Shown here piece by piece: positions 11,740 to 21,723 of a stretch of DNA of 64,000 nt. Source of the stretch: Kingdonia uniflora. Lineage: Eukaryota > Streptophyta > Magnoliopsida > Ranunculales > Circaeasteraceae. The notes beneath the pieces were generated by a model. The model did no database searches. It worked only from the letters and a program-made list of their open reading frames with translations, and was not told where the DNA came from. The DNA is taken from contig JACGCM010002194.1 in NCBI GenBank assembly GCA_014058105.1, positions 599,939 to 663,938 on the forward strand, given 5' to 3'. Made by a program: the position numbers and the translations under genes. Position 1 is the first letter of the stretch; the number at the start of each line of letters is the position of its first letter.

Positions 11740-12060
11740 AAATACCCTCATAACGATCCTCTAGTCATAATGCTTAAAGTAGGATAGGACTTCATATATA
11801 TGCTTTGTGTCGATACAGGAAGTGCAGTAGACGTGTTATTCAAAAGATTTATTGATGTTCTAGGTCTCAAGGATTCGGTTAAAGATTCAAAAAACAACTA
11901 TCACAGGGTCCTATGGGTCCAAAGAATTAGCCTTGGGTGAAATCACGCTGCTTGTTCAAGTAGGACTAGAAACCACCTTCGCCAAATTCATTGTCATCGA
12001 TGCGGAATCAAAATATTTAGGCATCTTGGGAAGGAGTTAGCTCCATTCTATCAAGGCAGT
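11740..12060 (+). pseudogene. Aspartic protease of element B
   Basis: The active-site motif DTGSA is intact at 11812-11826 in the context YMLCVDTGSAVDVLF. Further on, the flap-side and C-terminal words GSYGSKELALGEI and TTFAKFIVIDAESKY match Ty3-type protease order. Frameshifts separate the parts. The family cleaves the Gag-Pol polyprotein. Confidence 0.75.
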
Positions 12061-12229
12061 ACTATCGACATATCATCTGGCCTTATGTTTCCCAACAGAT
12101 CACGGTGTTTATGAAATCAAAAAGAGTCAAACTGTAGCACAAATGTGCGAAAATACCACCACAAACTCTCACACAGGAAAACTTCTAAAGGCCTAGCAAT
12201 TACAAAAGGAACCACCTCTGACATTCGAG

Positions 12230-12990
12230 CAACACAACACCGAAGCGGTTGAATCCATAGAGCTCGATGGACCAGGAAAAAATACCTTTATTATCTCCAA
12301 ACTATCATCAATAGATAAAGAAACCATGATGCAACTCTTAAAGAAAGACATTGACATCTTTGCATTGTCTTTCCAGGAAATGCCAGACTTCAATCCATCG
12401 ATTGCATGCCATAAACTCAATCTCCTTCCAGATTGTAAAACCGTTGTGCCGAAACATCGCCATTTAGTCCCCCATCTTCGAGAGGCAGTCAATGAAGGGA
12501 TAGACAAACTACTTCGCGTTGGATTCATTCAAGAAGCCAAATATCCAAAATTTGTCACAAATATTGTGGCTGCCCCAAAGAAGAACAGGAAAATCAGGGT
12601 CACTGTAAATTTTACTGAGCCCAACAAATTCATACCAAAAGATAACTTTCCCCTCCCTCTGATTCTTCATCTTCTCGACTTCGTAGCAGCGGACGAACTT
12701 CTTTCGATAATGGACGAAGCTTCCGGATATAATCAAGTTTCTCTTGCTGAAGAAGACAATATTTGTTACGGAACGAGATTTCTACTGTTACACAGTTATG
12801 CCATTTGGATTAAAAAATATAGGTGCCACTTACCAGCGACATGTCACTCAAATGTTTAAAGATCAATTAGGCAAAATCATTGAGGTATACATCGACAATA
12901 TGATCTGCAAAAGCTTAAAATGAGAGGATCATTGCAGTAATCTACAAACCATCTTCGATATCCTTTGTACTTACCGAATGAAACTAAACC
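12230..12990 (+). pseudogene. Reverse transcriptase of element B (partial)
   Basis: The plus strand at 12326-12860 gives the linker and N-terminal RT of a Tat-type pol: DIDIFALSFQEMPDFNPSI, then HLREAVNEGIDKLLRVGFI, VAAPKKNRKIRVTVNFTEPN, NFPLPLI and SIMDEASGYNQV. After a frameshift near 12800 the catalytic region follows with the motif reduced to YIDN (about 12890; family YIDD), so the second aspartate is replaced. MKLNPKKCQFG (12978-13010) is the usual thumb-side motif. It then breaks off into RNase H sequence. Confidence 0.85.
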
Positions 12991-13245
12991 CAAAAAAATG
13001 CCAATTTGGTGAGAGTGGAAACACCAATTTACTTCATAAGCAAAACTCTCATGCCTGCCAAAAAAAGATACACCGCCACAGAAAAATAACTTATAGCGCT
13101 TGTGTATACTTCACAAAAACATCGACCTCACTTCTAGGCACACCCAATCAAAGTCATCACCAAATCCCCCCTCAAACTAGTACTATCCAAAAAAGAAAAA
13201 TCCTCATGAATAAAACAATGGTCTGTTTTCCTAGGGGAATATGAT
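12991..13245 (+). pseudogene. RNase H end fragment of element B, fused after an internal deletion
   Basis: Directly after the RT motif KKCQFGESG the sequence jumps to IYFISKTLMPAKK (about 13025-13065), then to text equivalent to HPIKVITKSPLKLVLS and to WSVFLGEYDIS at 13220-13245. In complete Tat elements a few hundred residues (rest of RT plus the first part of RNase H) separate these motifs, so this copy has an internal deletion of roughly 0.7 kb by comparison with family layout. Nothing of B is recognised past 13245. Confidence 0.75.
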
Positions 13246-13640
13246 ATCTCTTAATAATGACTTTGAGGAACGCTATCAATTTATTTTAAATGGCGTTTAG
13301 AGAATGTCATAGTTGACTTTCTATAATATTTTTTTCCCGCTGTCTTTTCTTTTTAACATAGCAAATCCATAATGCTATGTTTTGCGCCTGCCATAACATT
13401 CATGCAAAATCTTTACTTACATGACATAATGGATAGTAAACGTTATCAATTCCCTTCAATTTTTCCATAACATTTGTCTAAGGCTATTGTTGCATGTACC
13501 ATAGCATTTTATAGAAAGTTATGATTTTCAGAATGTTAATATAACATCTTCAAATGCTATCTTTGCCCAACAAATTAGTAGTACAAAACAGTTACAATGT
13601 TCAATAAACGCTATCATTAACACTTACTAAATTAAAAAAA
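13246..13640. repeat. Subterminal-repeat-like region of a DNA transposon
   Basis: Short variants of ATAGCATTT, AATGCTAT, AACGCTAT and ATAACATT recur on both strands about every 30-50 bases. Dense inverted short motifs like these are typical of CACTA ends. No clear CACTA terminus or TSD is visible, so the family and borders are open. Confidence 0.4.
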
Positions 13641-14770
13641 AAATTAACATTTCATCAAATAAATAAGTCATATGCTTTACTGCAAAAAAGATTCTGATAC
13701 AATAAAAGTTGATCTTAAATCATCATATCAAGGTCTTCAACAAAAAAGAAGAAACACTTAAATGGTGCATACAATACCCAAATCTGTTTAGAATTATTTT
13801 TTTACTCAGTATGTACTTCAGGGTCATCTTTCACCAAATCCACCCAGTCCACAAGCACAGCGATGAAGTATGGTGCTGCAAACAGATAAACGCATAACGA
13901 TGAATAGTATTTACAGAAAATAAATCATAAATTGAGATGTCTTTGAACAGTCGAAGTAAAGCATACATTTCCATGTGTCAAAGGTAGTAGGCAGTAAGTA
14001 ATGATTTATCATATGGTACTTCAAAAGTATTATGCTATTTACAGCCATGAAAGGCCAAAGAGAAACCTTACCTCCGTTAGCATCACCATTAAGTATGGCA
14101 TCAAGTACTACTACAACATCAAAAAGCTTATTATGGAAATGAACACAAGCAAAGACCTCTTTAGTAATTTGTGTCCATGAATAGTTCTCCATTTCTGTCC
14201 ATGAAAGTCCTTCATATCAATACGATAGCCCATATCTAAAAATGTTCAAGCAAATTGAAGATGAAAGGCAAGTATATATCTCCAAATGTATAATATCTCA
14301 TTATGAATAAAAAAGACATCTCTAAATCATAAACTTCTAATGTACTACAAAGTCCATGAATAGTTCTCCATTTCTGTCCATGAAAGTCCTTCATATCAAT
14401 ACGATAGCCCATATCTAAAAATGTTCAAGCAAATTGAAGATGAAAGGCAAGTATATATCTCCAAATGTATAATATCTCATTATGAATAAAAAAGACACCT
14501 CTAAATCATAAACTTCTAATGTACTACAAAAACTATAATTGCTAGGTAAGTGTTTTTTTTTTTTTGCTAGGCAAGCTGGGGATTTAGGACACCCCATGGA
14601 CTACTCTATACAAACCAAAAATTAAAATGTTACAACCTAGTGTACCTGGTTCCACTAACATCCTCCTCATTGATGTCACACAGGTCATTAGGTATTGAGC
14701 AAGGGGAAAGTACAAAGAAGTCATATATTACATTGTTATGAGAAACTAAGTTATCTGGGGATCTATTAGC
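13641..14770 (-). pseudogene. Eroded exons of an unrecognised gene
   Basis: The minus strand holds three coding-like blocks with plausible splice borders. Block one is MGYRIDMKDFHGQKWRTIHG (in both copies of a 179-bp duplication). Block two is VFACVHFHNKLFDVVVVLDA to about 14069, followed by the donor GTAAGG. Block three is PYFIAVLVDWVDLVKDDPE at about 13805-13885, after TTTGCAG and ending in a stop. A further block with NDLCDINEEDVSGTR lies near 14645-14680. I do not recognise the family, and the blocks may come from more than one gene. They could be a decaying host gene or captured fragments. Confidence 0.35.
14173..14530. repeat. Tandem duplication, 179-bp unit, two copies
   Basis: Positions 14173-14351 and 14352-14530 are nearly identical; I see one substitution (GACATCTC versus GACACCTC). 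The duplication includes a coding-like block of the neighbouring exon remnant. The very low divergence points to a recent event. Confidence 0.9.
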
Positions 14771-15845
14771 TAGTGCTGAGCAAGAAACCGTAAAAATCGA
14801 CAAACCGAACCAAACCGAACCGTATTTAGCAAAACGGTTCGGTTTCCAAAAGACTAGTTTCGGTTTCTATTTTCCAGAACTGAGAAGAACCGGTTCGGTT
14901 TCGGTTCCTCAAACGAGAACCCGTAAGAAACCGAACCGAACCGAGTTACTCACTGAAAGTAAGCACTAAAAATCTATCTCTCCTCAACACAGATCTGCAT
15001 TCCTTGTAACAACAACAATCCCTTGCAATTCTTCTCCACTTCAAACCCTAATGTCGAGTTCTCCACTTCAAACAACACTAATAAAGAAGATAGAGAAGCC
15101 CCAAGCCTCCTTTGCGAAGAATCTATCCCCTCTCTTTGTTCGATCTGATCTTGAATATAAAACTCCAAAAAATTAGAAAATTAAACTCCCAAGATGGGAA
15201 GCAACAGGAGGGATTTTGGGAAGAAGAACTGAAAATCGGCAGCCACCATTGAAGCTCTGAAAGCTAATATGTAGTCAAGGCAGCAGCTATGGGTGAGGAA
15301 GTCAAGGTAGTAGCTATCGTTCCCGAGTCGGTATTGTATTGAAGAAGAGGAAGAGAGGAATGGGTGGACCACATATCAAGGAAGTCAGTATTCAAGAAGA
15401 GGAAGAGGAATGGGTAGACCACATTTCAAGGAAGTAAACAACTTCTTGTGGCCGTTCAAACTGAGTGCTCCATCTGGTGGCTTGAAGAAGAAGAGGAACA
15501 CTATGTCGAAGGTGGAGATGCTGGAAATCGTGAGGATTACATCAATGAGTTTATTAGGAAGATGAATTAGTGAGAGAAAAACAAAGATCTATTAGTATTT
15601 TTTTATTTTAGATTTTGTCAACCAGTTTAATTGATTTTAGGTTATAATTGTTGTGTTAAAAAAAAATAGTAAATCGATTCGGTTCAGTTTCGAGTCGGTT
15701 TGCCATTTAACAAATCGGTTCGGTTCGGGTCTGAAACCGACTCAAATCGGTTTGGTTTCGGTTCTCAGTTCTAGGAACCGATTTAGGCCGGTTCGGTTTC
15801 AGTTATGGGCAGAACCCGACCCGAATCGACCCGTGCTCAGCCCTA
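14771..15845. mobile_element. hAT-like non-autonomous element, 1075 bp
   Basis: The ends read TAGTGCTGAGCA on the left and, as reverse complement, TAGGGCTGAGCACGGG on the right, close to hAT-type termini. The flanking 8-mers CTATTAGC (14763-14770) and CTATAGTT (15846-15853) are a degenerate 8-bp TSD candidate. Both subterminal regions (14795-14945 and 15667-15835) are packed with AACCGAACC/GGTTCGGTT repeats in opposite orientation, a pattern seen in plant hAT families. No transposase is encoded; the inner 700 bp holds only short unrecognised ORFs. Confidence 0.7.
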
Positions 15846-16423
15846 CTATAGTTGTGAAACATCCAAAATTCTTTCATTAGGCTGATGTAGTTCCTGATCT
15901 CCTGAAGCATCATTGCTAGGAAGTTGCATTACTTTAGGTTACATTTGTTTCTTTCTTTTTTCAAAAAAGGCAACACCATTCTTCACTAGGTTTTGATTCG
16001 CTCTTAATACTAGAGAATGCATATAATAGTTAAGGTAAGTTATAATTATCTTTGCTTAAGGTAATAGATATCATTCAAGAAATTACCAAAGCCACGACCT
16101 GACATTATTCTCCCATCCATTCCCCATCCGAAACCTCTACCAACAACAGCTTTTGGTTGCCTGAAATTACAACTTAAGTAGATGAGTGTTATACACAAAG
16201 AAAATCACTTTATAAAAATACTAATGAAAAATCCTTATATAACAAATAACATCGCAAAGTCTTACCAATGCCAGTCCAAGGCAGGCATATCAACTAAAGC
16301 TTTAATCTTGCTATCTTCATCTACTTTACTAGAAAGATGAGCATTTTATATTGGATTACTAGACTGAACTTGTGGCAGTATTTTAGGAATTCAAGCATAT
16401 AATCTTGTGGCAGTATTCGGGAT
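15846..16423 (-). pseudogene. PQT3/RBBP6-like E3 ligase gene fragment (two exons)
   Basis: On the minus strand an exon ending near 16268 reads KVDEDSKIKALVDMPALDWH and is followed by GTAAGA. A second exon from about 16158 down to 16091, preceded by TTTCAG, reads VVGRGFGWGMDGRMMSGRGF and is followed by GTAATT. Plant PARAQUAT TOLERANCE 3-type RING E3 ligases (DWNN, zinc knuckle, RING) contain the segment 'DSKIKALVDTPALDW' followed by a Gly/Arg-rich stretch before the zinc knuckle, so order and wording fit. The DWNN domain, zinc knuckle and RING are not found nearby. A further coding-like stretch, QLPSNDASGDQELHQPNE, at 15870-15930 is unassigned. Introns are retained, so this is a genomic fragment and not a processed copy. 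Confidence 0.6.
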
Positions 16424-16428
16424 CCCAT

Positions 16429-16932
16429 TGATAATTTGTATTAAATTGGGTGTTAAAACATAGGTTAGGGTTTTGTCTCAGGGATGCATAAATCAAAATC
16501 ATGAATTCTTATATCAAATTGGGTAATAAAAAGTAAGAAAAAGCTTTCATTAATTGGAATAAACTTGCATTTAATGAAAAATAATAAAAGCTACGGGAGC
16601 AAAAAGATAAGAAGAGTACTCTTCTTTCTTCCTTTCACTTTATAACCTAACAAAGACCCCCCCCCCCAACTCTCAACAACTCTGATTTTGTGGAGTAATT
16701 TTAGCCAGGTCTTGACTACCAAGTCCGACAACTCTTGACACCTTATCTTCACTAGGTCATCTCCCGCAACATCCTTTAACTTGTAAAAGTTGGGCTTTCA
16801 GGCTGGGCTTAATTGCAATTGTCTTATTACCTACAATAGTTATACATACTTCAATTAGGCCCAGTGAAACATAAAATAAGGTCCTAGATAATGTAAATTG
16901 AAGGAAAAAATAGGCATTTTTTATGCCTATCA
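16429..16932 (-). repeat. 3' LTR of element E
   Basis: This 504-bp LTR (TGATAATTTG...GCCTATCA on the plus strand) matches the 5' LTR at 36737-37237 along its whole length, at roughly 90% identity by eye. Many of the differences are C/T or G/A transitions. It contains an 11-base C run at 16657-16667 and a TATA-like TTATAAAG on the minus strand near 16640. Confidence 0.93.
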
Positions 16933-16950
16933 AATACCCCCAAACTGACA
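16933..16950 (-). other. Polypurine tract of element E
   Basis: The minus strand reads CAGTTTGGGGGTATT immediately before the 3' LTR, the expected site for plus-strand priming. TTTGGGGG tracts are usual in Athila elements. Confidence 0.7.
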
Positions 16951-17318
16951 TATTACTAGTCCCTTAGCAAAAGAAGAGAAAAGTAAACTTTTTCGTGGTT
17001 TCTTACGATTGCATTTAGCGTATGCAATAAGCCTTTAAACCTATAGGTTACCCTGTAGTGACCTGGATTTTTCTTGGTATAATTAGTATTTATTATTATG
17101 TATCCATATTTTATTTTTTATTGTCGTGTGTGGTGTTCCATTAGTTCTGTGGTTTCTGTTGTTGTTGGGCAGAGGAGGTAGAATTATGATTTTATAAGCC
17201 GTGGTTGGTCATTGATAGGGTTGTGTTTGTTGCTTCGGGTTGTTCATATCTTTTGAGAATCTTGGTGTTTGGTGTGGTTCAGGAGGATCTCAGAGTGACT
17301 TATTGGAGTTTTCCAGTT

Positions 17319-17443
17319 CTCGTTCAAACGAGGTTGATTGTCGTTCGAACGAATCTTCATGTCCTCTGGACATTTGGCCTTTGGCAATTGTCTTTCGAGC
17401 GAGTTTCATAGTCGTTCGAATGACTTGTCATAGTATTTATATC
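17319..17443 (+). promoter_or_regulatory. LTR promoter: palindrome cluster plus TATA box
   Basis: Three near or perfect palindromes precede a TATA-like TATTTATATC (17433-17443): CTCGTTCAAACGAG (17319-17332), TCGTTCGAACGA (17341-17352) and GTCGTTCGAATGAC (17411-17424). A C/T-rich tract follows the TATA, as is common in plant LTR leaders. Function is inferred from position only. Confidence 0.55.
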
Positions 17444-18970
17444 TCAACTCTTTTTCTCTCCTCACATTTCTCTCTTCTCTTTCTCTAGCCGACTCAACCC
17501 TAACTTGGAAATCCTTCACTCTCCTTCTCACTCCTTGCTTGATTTGGGTTGGATTGATCATCTCATACTACCCATTTCCGGTTCTAGATTATAGAGAGAG
17601 GTGTTCCTGTTCTCCAGAGTGGAGAGAGAGTTGTTTTCCATCTTTGATCGCCTACCCGCCGTCGCTCTTTTCCGAGCTTAGCCGTTCCCTTTTCGCGGTA
17701 GGTAATTTCCCCGTTTCCTTCTCCTCATTTTGCGGTTATGATTGTTGGGTTTCTTTGTTGGTGATTGGGGTATGATTGAGCTGTGGGTTGGTGTTGTATT
17801 GGGTTTCTAGGGTTTGATTGTTAAACCTGTGGTGGCGAATTTTGGTTTCTCGCAGGTATGGGTTGGTGGTGCTTGTTTGATTGTTAGAGGTTGGGTTTTT
17901 CTTGCAGTTGTTCGTTGGTGGTGATTGGGGTTTAGTGTAATTGGGAGATGAGGTCCAGTTGCTGCAGACTTTGTTGTGGCTATTCTAGATAGTAGTTGTT
18001 GTTTTGGAGAGGGCTGCCTGAACCGGCGATTGTTGTTATTTTGATTCAGATGTTGCTGCCCTTGTTGCTGTTGTTCTAAAGGTAGAAAGAGGGTTGTTTT
18101 TACCCTCTTTGATCACCAACTAGCCGTCATCCATTCCTATATCGCAGTTGCATCTTTCTGCAAGTAATTCCCTGATTTCTCTTTCACATTGTTGATTTGA
18201 TTTCAGTTTAGTAAATCCCTTGTTGGTTTAATGATTGGGTTCCGGTCCTTGGTAGTGGTTAATGTTGTGGTGTTCCTGTTCCTTTCGGTGACTCATTCGG
18301 GTTCCGAAAGTCGATTCGCAGAGCATATTACCGTTGGGGTGTTGTTTGAATATTTTTCTTCTAGGTTCGTTATTATCAAACTTGGTATATCAGGCGAGTG
18401 TCCCTACATTGCTAAATTCCTTTACTAGTTTACTGATGTTAATTTAGAGTGATTACTAGTTGACATAGATGCTATTTTCATGATCTAGTTTATAGTCTAG
18501 ACTTGTGTTCTCCTTGTATAGTTAGTTATTATCTATGTTAGATATGTTAGCTTAGTTGCTTGTTTGTATTTGGACTTCGAGAATTGGTTAGGGGTTATTA
18601 CGCTTATTCTCACGACTTTGTCCTTGAACTCTAGCGGCGTAATTACTCTTCACTTATTTTAGTAAGTTGGTTATAGTAGTGGTTAGTATCCTATGGCATG
18701 TAGAGTTGTGTTTCTCTTTATCGTTAGGAAGTTGTGCATTTGTAGTGTTCACGTGGCTTTGTCCTTGAGCACTGTAGTTTGATTTGGTACTTGATACGTG
18801 AACCTTGGGTTCCGCTATCGAGTGTGGTTATCTTGGATTGTTTAGCTGTTTGTCATGGACTAACAGTATATCCTGAGCATAGAGTTGTTGTTGGTCTTAG
18901 TACTCATTTTGTTTGAGCGTTCTTGTGGCTTGTTCCTTGAGCGTCTTGTTGTTTGCGATGTTGTCCTGTA

Positions 18971-19023
18971 CATCTGTTTTGATGTTGGAACACTAGTGGG
19001 TTTCCTGGAGCATCTGTTATGAT
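18971..19023. repeat. 40-bp tandem repeat split by the CACTA insertion
   Basis: Unit 1 is 18971-19010. Unit 2 starts at 19011 (CATCTGTTATGAT) and resumes after the CACTA at 25905-25931; 13 plus 27 bases make exactly 40. A shorter third unit follows at 25932-25969. The shared core is GTGGGTTTCCTGGAG. Confidence 0.9.
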
Positions 19024-19540
19024 TACTACACCAATTTTAACAAAATACCACGGACTCAGTCTGTGGTAAAACGCTATTTACCACGGACTAAGGGTGTGGT
19101 GGGGTCTGTAGCAAAATGGGTCTGGCAATTTTTTGCCACGGATTAAATCTATGGTTTTGTCGTATATTGTACTACAGAGTTTATCCGTGGTAATTATTTT
19201 GTCACGTATCAAACCTATAGTTTTGTCAAATATTGTACTACATTTGCCACGGATTAAATCTATGGTTTTGTCGTATATTGTACTACAGAGTTTATCCGTG
19301 GTAATTATTTTGTCACGTATTAAACCTATAGTTTTGTCAAATATTGTACTACAGAGTTTATCCGTGGCAATTATTTTACCACGGATTAAATCTATGGTTT
19401 TATCATATATTGTATTACAGAGTTTATCTGTGGCAATTATTTTGCCACGGATAATCTGCCACAATTCTTTAATTTGCCACGGCTTAAGCTTATGGCAATT
19501 TAATTTTTATTTGTTTTTTTTTCAAAAAAAAAGGGCAACA
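19024..19540. repeat. Left terminal and subterminal region with 66-bp tandem units
   Basis: From 19135 to about 19450 a unit of about 66 bp repeats roughly five times, one of them shortened. Each carries CCACGGATTAAA and TTTATCCGTGG, so every unit is itself an inverted repeat. Because 66 is a multiple of 3, both strands stay open for about 130 codons, but the predicted peptides are only the repeat read through. Such arrays usually serve as transposase-binding sites in CACTA elements. Confidence 0.85.
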
Positions 19541-20938
19541 TAAACCTGTAAAATCTGTAATATTCTCGATGCACTTGCCATTTTCTCTCATGAACAAATG
19601 CATATAAACAAAAAAGAGAATTCATAATAACCAGTTTCATTTATAAATATTAGTAAACAAAAATCCATGTCAAAAGGAAACTATACACATCTTCCCTATA
19701 ATAAATCAAAAGGAAACCATGAACATACCAAAAAGAACAAAAAAATGGAGATGATAGTGGCTTTTAAAGCAAAAGGATTAAGAGAACGGTGTTCAAAACA
19801 TAAGCACGGAAGTAGTACCGGATCCAAGAATAGGAGGTATCTTCAATCCATTATAAACTTCCATAAAAGTAAGGAATAATAGATCTAAGAATTGGAGAAG
19901 CATTCAATCCATTATAAGCATCCACAAAAGTAAGGAATAATAGTTCCAAGAATAAGAAGCATCTTCAATCCCTTATGAGCATCCAAAAAGTAAGGAATCC
20001 AACGATGGAAAGTACCTACAATAAAATTAAAATAGCAAATAAATATAAAGGTTAATCCCATTGTAATTATACTTGATAAATGGATAACTAAAAGAATTTT
20101 AAAATATATAAAAGGGGTTAGGAAGGATAATCACCTAATAGGCAAAATGTAAAAGAATTCTCGGGTACTTGATCTTCGTACCATATCATTTATATATAGT
20201 CACACCCACACCCACAGTTCTTTGACGTCTAACTTGACACAGATAAAAATAATAGGCATCTAACTTAAATCACCATGTACATGTTACTACAACAAGGAAA
20301 TTTTTTCTTGAAATTCTAAACTAAGATAAATAGGCATTCTTCAGATGTTCTTTGTGATAGACATTAGTTAGCCAATCTAATATTGTTATCAGTCAATTTA
20401 AGCACCTTTTTCAAGTTCATCAGATAATTTAATATAACCGCTAACACGATTTACAATACCCAATATAACCGTAACAAGAAAACTTGACTATCAAAATGGT
20501 TGACTGAGCTAAAATTAAATAGCCTCGCATTATAATAGCAAAGTCGCTTAGCTACCAAACATGTCAGCTCCCATAGAAGTGAAGAAAATTATGAACATAT
20601 AAAAGGTAGGCTGCAAGAAGCAGTCCTAAGAACTGTTAGAAATCTGGCCCTTTTCGAACTAGAGGTGGAGGCTAAATACCTAGTGACTGCATCGATATCT
20701 AACACACATACATCAAAGCACTGTCCTCCTCTTTGCCATTGGAATTCCTATTTTTTCAAAAAAAAAATACAACAAACAGTTTGTTGTAAAAGAAACCAAA
20801 GAACTGACCTGGTGTACTTACTAAAAATTAGCTGAAGCAAGATTTTATTAAGCTCACTGAGTTGCTTAGGAAAATCGAAGAAAGCCAAAAAAATGAACAG
20901 TGATCCACACCTTGATTGTAAAAGCCTAAAAAGAAAAT
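19541..20938. other. CACTA interior, no gene recognised
   Basis: AT-rich sequence with short ORFs only. Near 19835-20000 three loose copies of a roughly 60-70 bp segment (containing TCAATCC...TTATAA...CATCCA and AAAAGTAAGGAAT) are visible. I see no transposase or captured exon here. Confidence 0.6.
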
Positions 20939-21723
20939 CTATGTCTGCACCCTTTCTACCTCTAATCTTAGAACTGCGTTATCTTTCGCCAGACTATTCA
21001 CTTGCAAGGAAATAAGGTATTTCCAATCAATAAAACCAGCGACGTCCTTAGCAATGGTCTCTTTGCTTTCAGCAAGATTCTTCATGTCATTTCTCAGTTT
21101 CAACAGAAGTCCATCTTTTGCAGCAATTTCTTCATCAAGTTCTTTGAAAATGTTTCCGTATCTGGAATTCAATTCCTCCAAATATCTTTCTAGAACAGCT
21201 AAACTCAAATCCAAGGACCGAACTTTTTGCAAAAGTATCGTGAGAACACATCACCAGGCATCCGTCCACTCTGCTGTGGCCGTGTTTCCGAAACTGAAGT
21301 TAGTGCATTACTTTTGAAGATTTCATGTTTTACATTAGAGATCTCAAGTCCAAATTCAGTGCCAACATCAGCAGCGTCACTCTCATAAATGTCCTCCCCC
21401 ACAACAGGATCTCTCTGAAGGGCAGTAGATATTTGCTTGGTAATTGATTCTTTAGACCCAAATGAACTATCTTGTACAGATATCAAATCCTCAAGCATTC
21501 GCTCTACAGCATCTACTCCGTATATTTCTACGGAGCTCAATGTGCAGTAAAATTGAGATCCATAATGGCTCAGCAAATTTAATTTCAGATGCCTTACCCA
21601 TTTAGGATCTTGTAGCGTAAACCTTTGTGCATGTTTCATGTTTCCAGCCTTAAAAACCCCAAGATTAACCCATTTCTCTGTCGGATAAATCAAACTCCCC
21701 AGCAACTTGAAATCCTGCAAGTT
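20939..21723 (-). pseudogene. Captured fragment of a plant mid-SUN protein gene
   Basis: The reading starts at the in-frame junction with the methyltransferase part and covers the second half of a SUN domain: [40 protein letters not shown], then [20 protein letters not shown] and [16 protein letters not shown]. After one frameshift near 21238 it continues with the coiled-coil region: [40 protein letters not shown] and DNAVLRLEVERVQT, then a stop. Plant mid-SUN proteins (SUN3/4/5 type) are membrane proteins of the ER and nuclear envelope. Here the first half of the SUN domain and all membrane segments are missing. About 260 codons run without an intron, which would indicate capture from a spliced copy if the parent gene has introns in this part. 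Confidence 0.85.

Noticed and set aside
15653..15880. Plus-strand ORF inside the hAT-like element
   Set aside because: It is made by the GGTTCGGTT repeats and extends beyond the element end.
19078..19543. Overlapping ORFs of 128 and 136 codons on opposite strands
   Set aside because: They are the 66-bp subterminal repeat of the CACTA read through on both strands; the peptide is a repeat of 22 residues with no protein character.
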